A stretch of DNA of 64,000 nucleotides from Anaerobutyricum hallii (GTDB lineage: Bacteria; Bacillota; Clostridia; Lachnospirales; Lachnospiraceae). Below the pieces are notes generated by a model, which ran no database searches, was not told the DNA's origin, and saw only the letters and a list, made by a program, of their open reading frames with translations. Positions 25,958-33,976 of the stretch are shown in pieces. Each line of letters opens with the position of its first letter. Position 1 is the first letter of the stretch. The stretch is taken from positions 3,195,001-3,259,000 of the forward strand of contig NZ_LT907978.1 of the NCBI RefSeq assembly GCF_900209925.1, written 5' to 3'. Both the position numbers and the translations under genes were made by a program.

Positions 25958-27358
25958 TTAAAATTCTTTACTTTCTTCTCTTTTTTGCACCGATACTTTA
26001 AGCACTCGCTTTGTATCGCTGCTTACCTTGTAAAACTCACTGATCCGTCCTCCCAGGATCCACATGATATGGGAGCCATCTGCCAGCAAAACCTGCTTTT
26101 CTCTGTCGGCAGAAGGAACTTTCGCATCAATAAAATAACGTGCCAGAGATTTATGGTGGCCTTCTTTATCCATAATAAAATAATCGCCGCTCTCTCTGGT
26201 TCTTAAACAGGGTTTATATTTCATTTTATCATAATCAAAGTATTTCACACAATCCCTTTTTGCAACTTTACCGCCATTCCATGGTAAAATAGAAAATTCT
26301 ACTTCTAATGAATCTTCTATCGCATTTTCTAAGGAATTTTCTAACGTATGCTCTGCGGATTTCGCAGATTTCGATTTCTTTGTTAAAACCAATCCTTCTC
26401 CTGTCTTTCTTGCGAGAACATTATAAGGACAATCCTGCTGTTTTCCTTCCTGATTCCCCATGAGCGTAAGAAGCTGCTCAATATGTACAAGTGAAATATC
26501 TTTTTGATGTCCACATGTTTCAAAAAGCATCCGCCGCAAGATTTCTTTTTGTTCAAACAGATCCATCTCATAAAATACCTGTTCTTCCAGAAGCAATTCT
26601 CCGTTTTCCCTGTGAACTACCTTTTCCTTATATAATGCATCCATTTTGGGCGCAATATACGCTAATAATTCCTGCATCTGCATTCCAAGTTCACTGACAT
26701 GTACCGTTGCTTTCTTATTAATATGTTCCATTTCCGGTAAAATGCGGTGCCTGATATAATTCCGGCTATATTCCTCACATTTATTTGTACTGTCATCCAC
26801 ATAATCCTGCTTTAATTCTTTTAAAACATCTATGATTTCTTCTCTGGACAGACATAAAAACGGTCGAATAATCTCCCCGTTTACAGGTAAGATTCCCGCC
26901 ATTCCCTGCACGCCTGTCCCACGTATCATCCGGAAAAGAATCGTTTCCGCCACATCATTTTGGTGATGGGCTACTGCTATCTTACTACACTGATGCTTCC
27001 TGGCATAGTTTGTAAAACACTCATATCGGGCAAGTCTCCCTGCCTCTTCCTCTGAACACTTTTTCTCACGACTTTCTTTTTTTATGTCACGATATTCTAC
27101 ATGCAGAGGAATATTCCACTGCCGGCAAAATTCCCGGACAAACTCTTCATCTCGCTTTGCCTCATCTCCCCGAAGCATGTGATTCACATGTACTGCGTAC
27201 AAATTTAGAGCAAGAGATTCCTTTTTTGCAAGGAAATATCTCGCCAGACAGACAGAATCTGCCCCACCGGAAATCCCAAGCAAAATATGGTCTCCTCTTT
27301 CTATCAGCTTCCATTTTTTCAAAAAGCGGTCCACGCGCTCCCATTGTTTATTCCACAT
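25958..27358 (-). CDS. tilS: tRNA(Ile)-lysidine synthetase
   Basis: Modifies the wobble C of tRNA-Ile(CAU) to lysidine so that it reads AUA. Contains the PP-loop ILLGISGGADSVCLARYF, HVNHMLRGDEAKRDEEFV, AVAHHQNDVAETILFRMIRG and GMAGILPVNG, then the C-terminal substrate-binding domain (GDYFIMDKEGHHKSLARYFI). Start ATG at 27358 (MWNKQWERVD) has GAAAGGA and overlaps the spoIIE-like stop by 11 bp. 466 residues, normal. The cognate tRNA is not in this window. Confidence 0.95.
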   Translation of the reverse strand: MWNKQWERVDRFLKKWKLIERGDHILLGISGGADSVCLARYFLAKKESLALNLYAVHVNHMLRGDEAKRDEEFVREFCRQWNIPLHVEYRDIKKESREKKCSEEEAGRLARYECFTNYARKHQCSKIAVAHHQNDVAETILFRMIRGTGVQGMAGILPVNGEIIRPFLCLSREEIIDVLKELKQDYVDDSTNKCEEYSRNYIRHRILPEMEHINKKATVHVSELGMQMQELLAYIAPKMDALYKEKVVHRENGELLLEEQVFYEMDLFEQKEILRRMLFETCGHQKDISLVHIEQLLTLMGNQEGKQQDCPYNVLARKTGEGLVLTKKSKSAKSAEHTLENSLENAIEDSLEVEFSILPWNGGKVAKRDCVKYFDYDKMKYKPCLRTRESGDYFIMDKEGHHKSLARYFIDAKVPSADREKQVLLADGSHIMWILGGRISEFYKVSSDTKRVLKVSVQKREESKEF

Positions 27359-28739
27359 TTCTGTGTCCTTTCTCCCAGATTGACGCAACCAGTACTGTGC
27401 GGTCATCATCATAACCATCCTCAAGCACCGGAACGGCCTCTATCAGTTGATCTGCAAAGACCTGTGCGTTGTCTGTCTTTATTTTTTCAATCAGGCTTTC
27501 CATGCGAAATGGAATTTCAGGCATATTTTCAAACTCCAACATTCCATCTGACACCATGATGACCATATCTCCATCATATAGCTTTTTATATTTCAAGTCA
27601 AACTGCTGGTTGATTCGACAGCCCGGGGGAAGTGCCGCCGGCACGATACGTTCTACTGAATTTCGATGCCGGATAAATGTAGCCATCCCTCCCGCTTTTA
27701 AAAGTTTCAGTATTCCTGTTTTTAACGAAATTACGGCCGCATCAATGGTAGAAAATGCTTTCCTGTCCTGAAAAAGCAAGGCGTCCTGTATCATTTCCAG
27801 CGCAAATTCTTCGGAAAGACCAGCCTCTAACAAGTCCTCTAATGTCTCGATCAGTCTCCGGCTATCCTCATATGCCTTTTTCCCTGTTCCCATTCCATCT
27901 GAAAGAAGCATCACTGCCCTCTTTCGTCCAAAATTCGTAAACGAAAACGTATCTCCGCATACATTCTCACCCTTTTTATTACAACACTTCTGTCCAAAAA
28001 GAATATGGAATCCATTTTCTTCTATAAAAGAAAGACGATTTTCTCCCGGATGAAGCCAGCTTCCTTCCATCCCTTTATAAAAGGCCTTTTCATAATATTT
28101 CTCAAGACATTCTTTTACAAGTACACTCTTCTTCGTCCCCAAAATCGGGCATACGAGTACCGTAAGCTGTAACAGACCGCTTCCATCCACATATTCCCGT
28201 CCTCTTATAAAGCGAAGTCCATTCCTGAAAAAAAGATTCTTTAGAGCAATCTTCTTTCTCCCCTGTATTTCTTCTCCCTTTTTCATATGGCCTCTACATT
28301 CTTTTATAAACAGACGCTGTTCATCTAATTGCCTGCACATCACCTGCTTCAACTCATCATATCGCTGTTCCCAGTAAATATTTTGATAAATGAGGCGATA
28401 CAGCCAGGAGATTTCCTCCATAAATGGCTGAAAAAACACACAGGCTCTGCGAAACTTTGCTGAAGCCATACGTCCATCTACACCGGAACACTGGTAAGCC
28501 TGTTCTAATATAGCTGCGATCTCTCCAATCGTCTCCTTTTGCTTTACTCCATAACATTCTCTATATTTGGGACATTTTCTGCATACATCCTGTGTAAGGG
28601 ACTGACATAAAAAGTCCATATCATCTTTCGAAACATCCTTTTTTTCTTCTTTCATCAGACCAATAATTCCAGAAAGTCCTTCTTCAAAAAGGAGCAGGCG
28701 CTGTATGGCATCCTGCTCGGTATAATTTCTATTATGCAT
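27348..28739 (-). CDS. SpoIIE-family PP2C phosphatase without membrane domain
   Basis: 463 residues. The C-terminal ~200 residues are a SpoIIE-type PP2C serine phosphatase: GDTFSFTNFGRKRAVMLLSD then GMGTGKKAYEDS, GGMATFIRHRN and MVSDGMLEF ... DDRTVLVASIW hold the metal aspartates. The N-terminal part is soluble, with cysteines CRKCPKYRECYG near residue 55 as in SpoIIE central regions. The ten membrane segments of Bacillus SpoIIE are absent. Gene order (tRNA-Met, divIC, yabQ, yabP upstream; tilS, hpt, ftsH downstream) is that of Bacillus spoIIE, so it probably activates sigma-F in sporulation. Start ATG at 28739 follows GGAGGGG. Confidence 0.85.
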   Translation of the reverse strand: MHNRNYTEQDAIQRLLLFEEGLSGIIGLMKEEKKDVSKDDMDFLCQSLTQDVCRKCPKYRECYGVKQKETIGEIAAILEQAYQCSGVDGRMASAKFRRACVFFQPFMEEISWLYRLIYQNIYWEQRYDELKQVMCRQLDEQRLFIKECRGHMKKGEEIQGRKKIALKNLFFRNGLRFIRGREYVDGSGLLQLTVLVCPILGTKKSVLVKECLEKYYEKAFYKGMEGSWLHPGENRLSFIEENGFHILFGQKCCNKKGENVCGDTFSFTNFGRKRAVMLLSDGMGTGKKAYEDSRRLIETLEDLLEAGLSEEFALEMIQDALLFQDRKAFSTIDAAVISLKTGILKLLKAGGMATFIRHRNSVERIVPAALPPGCRINQQFDLKYKKLYDGDMVIMVSDGMLEFENMPEIPFRMESLIEKIKTDNAQVFADQLIEAVPVLEDGYDDDRTVLVASIWEKGHRNVE

Positions 28740-28859
28740 AATGCTCCCCTCCACATACAACCTAGGAAACATTATAATAAATCTCGCCAGATAATAATGT
28801 CGAAAACAGCATTCTGCTTTATTAAAAAACAAAGAATGTTCCTTGGCACATTCTCGCGC

Positions 28860-28984
28860 CTGCGGCGGTCGCTTGCGACCTCTACCTTATCCGCCGCAGT
28901 GCGCATCCTCGCGGAGCGTTTTTTACTTTACAGGAAAGCAATTTCCTGTAAAGTAAAAAAAGACCCATTCGGGTCTTAATCGTA
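28860..28984. other. tRNA terminator and GC-rich hairpin cluster
   Basis: After the tRNA (minus direction) AAGACCCGAATGGGTCTT plus a T-run forms its terminator (about 28955-28978). Next is a perfect inverted repeat TTTTTTACTTTACAGGAAA with its complement, and then a GC-rich hairpin CTGCGGCGGtcgcttgcg paired with CCGCCGCAG. The GC-rich part stands out from the AT-rich surroundings and looks like a small REP-type element. Confidence 0.6.
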
Positions 28985-28985
28985 G

Positions 28986-29059
28986 TAGCGGGAACTGGAT
29001 TTGAACCAGCGACACCGCGGGTATGAACCGCGTGCTCTAGCCAACTGAGCTATCCCGCC
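28986..29059 (-). tRNA. tRNA-Met (anticodon CAT)
   Basis: A 74-nt cloverleaf: acceptor GGCGGGA/TCCCGCT, D-arm AGCTCAGTTGGCTAGAGC, anticodon arm CGCGG-TTCATAC-CCGCG with anticodon CAT, T-arm GCTGGTTCAAATCCAGT, discriminator A. CCA is not encoded. Anticodon CAT could in principle be tRNA-Ile(lysidine), but the body resembles elongator Met and the position between divIC and spoIIE matches the Met tRNA of Bacillus. Confidence 0.93.
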
Positions 29060-29146
29060 GCACTCAACAGGCAATATCATACCATGTTTCTTCAAATGTG
29101 TCAAGCAATTCTTATGAATTATTTTAAATATTATTTTAAATATTTT

Positions 29147-29632
29147 CTATGGAGTATCCGTTTCAGAACCTGCAGATTCTGTTGTCTGTGTCTCTTCTTT
29201 GCTGCTCTCTTCACTGCTCTCCTCACTGCTTTCTTTACTACTCTCTTCACTGGTATCTTCTGATGAAATACCTGTACTGGCTTCTTCTCCCTCTTTTGCT
29301 TCCTGTAAAGAAATCTCACCTTCTTTGATCATTCCAAGACGTTCTCTGGCAATCCGCTCTTTAAACTCGTCCGTATTGATTCCCTTATTCTCCTTCTCAA
29401 GTGTTTTATTCGTTTGTTCTATATTCTTAACATCCGTTTTTAATTCATCTATCGTTTTCTGATATTTGGCCGCTTTCTTCTCAACTTTCTGATATCCTAT
29501 GCCAAATGCTCCGAGAATAACAACTGTGCAGATTATAATGATCGCTGACTTCTTCGTAAAAAACTTCTTTTTAAATTGTCTGTTAAACTGCTTACTATTC
29601 TTTTGTTTTTTGCGTTTTTTTATTTTTTTCAT
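29147..29632 (-). CDS. DivIC/FtsB-family septum protein
   Basis: 161 residues: a basic cytoplasmic N-terminus (KKIKKRKKQKNSKQ), one membrane helix (residues 29-47, AIIIICTVVILGAFGIGY), a coiled coil (VEKKAAKYQKTIDELKTDVK), and the FtsB-type motif EFKERIARERLGMIKEGE. It bridges FtsL and FtsQ/DivIB in the divisome. The last 45 residues are a low-complexity Ser/Glu tail built on SSEESSKE repeats, unlike most family members. Placed as divIC is in Bacillus, downstream of yabQ. Confidence 0.88.
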   Translation of the reverse strand: MKKIKKRKKQKNSKQFNRQFKKKFFTKKSAIIIICTVVILGAFGIGYQKVEKKAAKYQKTIDELKTDVKNIEQTNKTLEKENKGINTDEFKERIARERLGMIKEGEISLQEAKEGEEASTGISSEDTSEESSKESSEESSEESSKEETQTTESAGSETDTP

Positions 29633-29654
29633 TTTCTCTGCTTTTCCTTTATTA

Positions 29655-30104
29655 TTATTTATGGTTTCTTATTATTTTAATAGTTTTACGCATATTTTTC
29701 AATGTTTTACCCGTATTTTTCACAATTACTTTTCCGGGAAAACCAAAAATCCCTCTTGCAATTTTTATAATCCTGCAAAAAAATCCAACAAGATAAGAAA
29801 GAAATTTTCCAACCCACCTGCTCAATACAAAAAAATAAAGAAGCACACCACCTTCTACTCCAAAAAGGCAATAAAAACGTATCATTCCCTGGTTATATAC
29901 CTGAAATAAAATAAACAGTCCGATTGCCGCCGTAAGGCAGAAAATGATGTCTTCCAAATGGACAATTCTGTTTTTATGTACAAAAGTTTTTCGCAATATC
30001 CGGAAGAATTCATACCAGATTCCAAGAAGAACACCATATACCCCACTAAGAGAAAAAAGCTGCAGTTGTCTTATGATTTCCTCTGCTATTTTCCTGTTTT
30101 CCAT
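29655..30104 (-). CDS. yabQ: Spore cortex biosynthesis protein YabQ
   Basis: 149-residue membrane protein with three to four hydrophobic helices (FSLSGVYGVLLGIWYEFFRI, IIFCLTAAIGLFILFQVY, CLFGVEGGVLLYFFVL) and a basic C-terminus. YabQ is needed for spore cortex formation. It abuts yabP with no gap, in the conserved yabP-yabQ-divIC order. Confidence 0.85.
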   Translation of the reverse strand: MENRKIAEEIIRQLQLFSLSGVYGVLLGIWYEFFRILRKTFVHKNRIVHLEDIIFCLTAAIGLFILFQVYNQGMIRFYCLFGVEGGVLLYFFVLSRWVGKFLSYLVGFFCRIIKIARGIFGFPGKVIVKNTGKTLKNMRKTIKIIRNHK

Positions 30105-30386
30105 CTAATGGAATAACCTCCTTAGCAAGCCCCCTTTTTCCCCTGTCATTCCTCCTTCATCCGAATAAACCATGCTGTATACAAGTCCCTCTATTTCCAC
30201 TTCTCCTTTTTCCACCGTCAGTTTTGTTACATGCAGTTCTTCTCCCTGAATCATAAGCATTCCCTGTTCCGTATCTAAAATAATTTCATTGGGATCAAAC
30301 GAAATCACTTCTTTTACTCCGCTTATAATTCCGCTGCTCCGGTTAAAAATCGAAATCTTATGACTCTTCAAAATTCTTTCTTCCAT
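30105..30386 (-). CDS. yabP: Sporulation protein YabP
   Basis: 93 residues with the YabP family pattern HKISIFNRSSGIISGVKEVI then SFDPNEIILDTEQGMLMIQG and EELHVTKLTVEKGEVEIEG. Start ATG at 30386 (MEERILKSHK) has a GAGG upstream; the upstream hydrophobic extension of the frame is probably not translated. YabP is a sporulation factor related to YqfC. It is followed immediately by yabQ. Confidence 0.87.
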   Translation of the reverse strand: MEERILKSHKISIFNRSSGIISGVKEVISFDPNEIILDTEQGMLMIQGEELHVTKLTVEKGEVEIEGLVYSMVYSDEGGMTGEKGGLLRRLFH

Positions 30387-30567
30387 AAGTTTTATCCTCG
30401 TTTTTATTCCTTTTATTATATGTACTACAAATAAAATATATAACCCTGGAAAAATTACAGGAAACACCTTGACAAACATCGCTAAAACCGTTATAACTAT
30501 GGAAGTACATGCGCTTTTGCGCGATATTTCAACGAGTCAATTGTAAGAATATCAGGAGGAATTTATC

Positions 30568-30843
30568 ATGAATAAAACAGAATTAGTAGCAGCAATTGCA
30601 GAGAGAACAGAGTTAACAAAAAAAGATGCTGATCAGGCTTTAAAGGCATTCATTGATGTTGTTGGTGATGAACTCAGCAAAGGCGAGAAGATTCAGTTAG
30701 CTGGATTCGGTACTTTCGAAGTAACTGAAAGAGCAGCTCGTGACGGAATCAACCCTAGAACAAAAGAGACAATTCATATCCCAGCTTCCAAAGCTCCTAA
30801 GTTCAAAGCTATGAAGTCTTTAAAAGAGAAAGTAAACAACTAA
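30568..30843 (+). CDS. DNA-binding protein HU
   Basis: 91-residue histone-like protein: MNKTELVAAIAERTELTKKD, DVVGDELSKGEKIQLAGFGT and the DNA-inserting arm ARDGINPRTKETIHIPASK with its conserved Asn-Pro-Arg. It bends and compacts DNA as a dimer. It has CAGGAGG 10 nt before the ATG, and codon use is of the highly expressed type. It is divergent from yabP and precedes rqcP by 60 bp. Confidence 0.96.
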   Translation: MNKTELVAAIAERTELTKKDADQALKAFIDVVGDELSKGEKIQLAGFGTFEVTERAARDGINPRTKETIHIPASKAPKFKAMKSLKEKVNN

Positions 30844-30903
30844 TCTCTAGTTTGCTGACACATTCATAGAAGGCATTAAAGGTCAGCGTCCGGGAGGACA
30901 TTT

Positions 30904-31143
30904 ATGAGACTGGATAAATTTTTAAAAGTTTCACGCTTGATCAAGCGCCGCACCGTAGCGAATGAAGCCTGCGATGCCGGTCGTGTTCTTGTGAATGGCA
31001 AGACTGCCAAGGCAAGCCTTAACGTAAAGAATGGCGATATTCTTGAAATCCAATTTGGAAACAAGACCGTAAAAGCCGAGATCCTTGACGTAAAAGACAC
31101 CGCTAAGAAGGACGAAGCAAAGGAACTTTTCCGTTATTTATAA
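30904..31143 (+). CDS. rqcP: RqcP/YabO, S4-domain ribosome quality-control factor
   Basis: 79 residues, almost entirely an S4 RNA-binding domain: MRLDKFLKVSRLIKRRTVAN, EACDAGRVLVNGKTAKASL and VKNGDILEIQFGNKTVKAEI. RqcP (formerly YabO, Hsp15 family) acts with RqcH in adding Ala tails to stalled chains. In Bacillus it lies just before yabP on the same strand; here it is on the opposite strand with HU, a local inversion. Confidence 0.92.
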   Translation: MRLDKFLKVSRLIKRRTVANEACDAGRVLVNGKTAKASLNVKNGDILEIQFGNKTVKAEILDVKDTAKKDEAKELFRYL

Positions 31144-31148
31144 AAAGA

Positions 31149-31261
31149 TAAAAAAGTCATTATGTAATAACTGCGCCTTAGAGCAATGACGGATGTGGCT
31201 AAGCATTCATCCAACAGTGATACGAAGCAGTTTTACATAATGACTTTTTTAAGTTTTATCT
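31149..31261. repeat. 113-bp palindromic terminator between rqcP and spoVT
   Basis: Outer arms AAAAAAGTCATTATGTAA / TTACATAATGACTTTTTT; inside, GAGCAATGA, a small stem GGATG/CATCC, and CAGTGATACGAAGCAG. The GAGCAA and CAGTGATACG junction words are shared with the repeats at 35608 and 36135 although the arms are entirely different in sequence. Lies between convergent genes. Confidence 0.75.
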
Positions 31262-31293
31262 ATGACTAACTTACTGTTTTCATCGACATTCAA

Positions 31294-31346
31294 GTCGAGC
31301 AGTCACTCACCACCTAAAAGAGGTGGGAGTCTTCTTGACTGAGATA
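31294..31346. repeat. Small hairpin remnant (AGGTGGGAGTCTTC family)
   Basis: CCACCTAAAAGAGGTGG hairpin (31310-31326) followed by GAGTCTTCTTGACTGAGATAA. Related words occur at 40123-40152 and 35510-35525. The hairpin plus conserved flank resembles the right end of an IS200/IS605-type element; no transposase or TnpB is present. Confidence 0.45.
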
Positions 31347-31348
31347 AT

Positions 31349-31909
31349 TTAAATCGTAATTTGTTTGCCCAAAAACTCAGCAGCTACCATCGCAACCTTT
31401 TTCTCAAACTCTCCAACTTTATACTTTGGGTCTTTGGACTGTATAATAATAGAACCGATAATCTGTCCGTTACTGCGGATCATCTGACGGACCTGTTCTA
31501 CTTTTTTCACTTCATCTGCACCATCCATGCCCTCTACAACTGGAATAAAGCGACTTCGTTCAGCTAATGGCAACGATTCGTCTCGGTCATCTAAAATACG
31601 TTCTAAGCTATGGCTGATTTCCTTACCAACAATACCTTTTAAGCCATCTCCGGCAGCAGCAATTACCTTTTCCCTGTCTGTAATAAACACGATCTTATCT
31701 GTCTGATGTGCCACACATTGAGCAAATTCTTCTGAAAGAACAGACATCTCCGAAAAGGGCATAAACTTTCGCAATACGATTCCGCCCTCTTTATCCGTAT
31801 AAATTTCAAGCGGCATCCCTTCTTTTACCTTAAGAGTCTTTCTTATCTCTTTAGGGATAACAACTCTTCCAAGATCATCAATTCTTCTTACAATTCCTGT
31901 TGCCTTCAT
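31349..31909 (-). CDS. spoVT: Stage V sporulation regulator SpoVT
   Basis: 186 residues: N-terminal AbrB swapped-hairpin DNA-binding domain (MKATGIVRRIDDLGRVVIPK EIRKTL...) and a C-terminal GAF domain, the SpoVT architecture. It controls forespore genes under sigma-G. ATG at 31909 has GCAGGAGG. The upstream gap contains a short hairpin repeat (31947-31988) within the 5' region. Neighbourhood with rqcP and the yab block agrees with Bacillus. Confidence 0.94.
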   Translation of the reverse strand: MKATGIVRRIDDLGRVVIPKEIRKTLKVKEGMPLEIYTDKEGGIVLRKFMPFSEMSVLSEEFAQCVAHQTDKIVFITDREKVIAAAGDGLKGIVGKEISHSLERILDDRDESLPLAERSRFIPVVEGMDGADEVKKVEQVRQMIRSNGQIIGSIIIQSKDPKYKVGEFEKKVAMVAAEFLGKQITI

Positions 31910-31946
31910 AATATATTTCCTCCTGCATACTCCTTCATAACTATTA

Positions 31947-31988
31947 TGTACTCACAAAATCAAGCACAGGAAAGACTCCGGGAGTACA
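31947..31988 (-). repeat. Short GTACTC hairpin repeat upstream of spoVT
   Basis: In the sense of spoVT it reads TGTACTCCCGGAGTCTTTCC then TGTGCTTGATTTTGTGAGTA. It is a shortened copy of the hairpins at 46966-47020 and 63617-63671 and lies about 40 bp before the start codon in the same orientation relative to the gene. Confidence 0.7.
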
Positions 31989-32097
31989 TCAAATAAATCG
32001 CATAAATCACAACTTTATACTTTCATATCGAGTGTCTTATCGGTAGTATGTAGAAATTGGATAAAAATATACATTAGTATGATGGTTCTTCTTTCAC

Positions 32098-33168
32098 TTA
32101 GCAGTTCAGAAATTCTTCGATTTCTTTCCATGCATTTCTGGATTCTTTCATCATTTTCATTCCAAGCTGAAAGACATGGAACATTTCATCGTAAACTGTA
32201 AGGTGAACTTCACATCCGGCAGCTTTTGCCTTTTTCGCTGCTCTTACACTATCGCTTAAAAGCATTTCCGCTCCTCCTACCTGAAAAAGCATTGGAGGAA
32301 GCCCTTCATAATCACCGTAAAGCGGGGAAATGTATGGCAATTTCGAATCGTTATCCCCATAATATGCATTATTGTAGATCATACTGTCCGTCGTGTTGCC
32401 AAACAGTGGATCTTTTTCAAAGTTTGTTTCATAGGAATCTCCGGTCGCTGCCAAATCTGTCCATGGAGACATTAAAACCAACTTCTTTGGTAATGGTTTC
32501 TTTTTATCTTTTAAATAAAGACAAAGCGCTAAGGCAAGTCCACCTCCGGCAGAATCTCCGGCAACAACAATCTTGTCACTCGCACATCCCATCTCAAGAA
32601 GCCATTCATATGCTGCACAGGCATCTTCTAATGCGGCCGGATACGGATTTTCCGGTGCAACACGATAATCCACAGAAAGAACTGCCCTCTTTCCAGGCAT
32701 TTTCGCATATAATACTGCAAAGTCCCGATAAGCATTTCGAATCTTTCCAATATATCCACCACCATGAAGCTGTAAAACAACTTCTCGGTTCTCCATCAAT
32801 AATCTCTCGGCCGTATCTACCTGTTCAGAATCCCCCGCATTGTCTCCTATCTGATGCAACAATAATTCCATTGAAAAATTCGACATCTCAATCGGCACCA
32901 GCGAAAACCCTCTTGGCGGATGCCATGCCGGTTCCATATCTGCCACTCTCTTTCGTAATGTTCCGTCCTGAATCAACGGACCGATTCCATGAAGAGAAGT
33001 CGCAAGCGCGATTACATTCTTTGACACTGCCGCCGCCAGACTAATTGACTTTTGCTTCCTGCGTTTCTTACGCATCGCCCGTTCCCGCCGAAGCATCTGT
33101 TCCATTGCCGACTTGTCCACAGTCTTTCCTCTTCTTCTGATACTTGTCCCCAAATCTCTTCTGCTCAT
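32098..33168 (-). CDS. Alpha/beta hydrolase of the hormone-sensitive-lipase family (acetyl esterase-like)
   Basis: 356 residues. The oxyanion motif VVLQLHGGGYIG, nucleophile elbow VAGDSAGGGLALAL (Ser), VDYRVAPENPYPAA, an acid in the FQVGGAEMLLSDSV region and catalytic His in DEMFHVFQLGMK identify an HSL-type carboxylesterase. A basic, Arg/Lys-rich N-terminus of about 40 residues precedes a short hydrophobic patch. Third gene of a three-gene operon with a DUF6320 protein and an alcohol acyltransferase-like protein; the set suggests making and breaking an ester. Start ATG has CAGGAG. Confidence 0.85.
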   Translation of the reverse strand: MSRRDLGTSIRRRGKTVDKSAMEQMLRRERAMRKKRRKQKSISLAAAVSKNVIALATSLHGIGPLIQDGTLRKRVADMEPAWHPPRGFSLVPIEMSNFSMELLLHQIGDNAGDSEQVDTAERLLMENREVVLQLHGGGYIGKIRNAYRDFAVLYAKMPGKRAVLSVDYRVAPENPYPAALEDACAAYEWLLEMGCASDKIVVAGDSAGGGLALALCLYLKDKKKPLPKKLVLMSPWTDLAATGDSYETNFEKDPLFGNTTDSMIYNNAYYGDNDSKLPYISPLYGDYEGLPPMLFQVGGAEMLLSDSVRAAKKAKAAGCEVHLTVYDEMFHVFQLGMKMMKESRNAWKEIEEFLNC

Positions 33169-33227
33169 TCACATCTCCTGTTCATTTACTATTTTATAAT
33201 AAACTATAAATTCAAATTTCAAACATG

Positions 33228-33941
33228 CTATATATGCAGCTTTCTTTTTAATTCATTCTTTGCCTTACGGTCTCCGATGAGCATCGTTCCACTCCATAAA
33301 AGTACAGACAGCCCCAGTGCGATCCAGGCAAGTACAATATGATGAAAATACCCTTTAAAATGTAATACAACATCCACGATACTTAAAGCAATTGCCGCCA
33401 GCTGCATCAAAAGATAATTCTGCCAACTTGAGGAATTAACACTCATACATATGATAATCGCAAGAACCAGACCGTAAATAATACATGGTAAGCCAAATTC
33501 AAGTGACCACCCTTTCCAGTCAAGGGAATAGTCAATCAGCACCAGCAATCCCAGTATAACAAAAATCTGTGTATAAATCTTTCGAATATGCCCCTGTCTT
33601 CTGCTGAAAATATCCCAAAGAGTCAGGATCAGATACGCAATGATTCCCCCTGTTACAACCGACCAGTACTTCGGGGCAGCATCGAAGGTCAGATAATTGA
33701 TAAATGCAAGAAGCATCTCCACCGCCAGCGAAATAAATAAAAGAATTCTTCCTGCTTTTCGAAAGCGTCTTGTATTCTTCTTCACATCCGGATAACCCGG
33801 TCTCTGCACTCCCTGCATTTTATTTGCGTTATGATCCAAACTTTGTTCCATCGATTTATTTTCTGTCAGAATCGTGTGGCAGAGCGGGCACACCATCGTA
33901 TCATCTGCAACCCATACATTACATCTTTTACATTTATTCAT
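33228..33941 (-). CDS. DUF6320-type zinc-ribbon membrane protein
   Basis: About 237 residues: an N-terminal zinc ribbon (CKRCNVWVADDTMVCPLCHT, two CxxC pairs), a basic linker, and six hydrophobic helices (e.g. ILLFISLAVEMLLAFINYL, ILGLLVLIDYSL, WIALGLSVLLWSGTML). I chose ATG 33941, 11 nt after GGAGG. It lies between the acyltransferase and the esterase. Family name is from memory of this arrangement; function unknown. Confidence 0.65.
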   Translation of the reverse strand: MNKCKRCNVWVADDTMVCPLCHTILTENKSMEQSLDHNANKMQGVQRPGYPDVKKNTRRFRKAGRILLFISLAVEMLLAFINYLTFDAAPKYWSVVTGGIIAYLILTLWDIFSRRQGHIRKIYTQIFVILGLLVLIDYSLDWKGWSLEFGLPCIIYGLVLAIIICMSVNSSSWQNYLLMQLAAIALSIVDVVLHFKGYFHHIVLAWIALGLSVLLWSGTMLIGDRKAKNELKRKLHI

Positions 33942-33976
33942 GGGAAAACGCACCTCCCATCAAAAAACAGTTTTTA

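Noticed and set aside
32226-33044. 272-codon plus-strand ORF opposite the esterase
   Set aside because: It is the complement of the conserved HSL esterase gene with His/Pro/Ser-rich translation and no homology.
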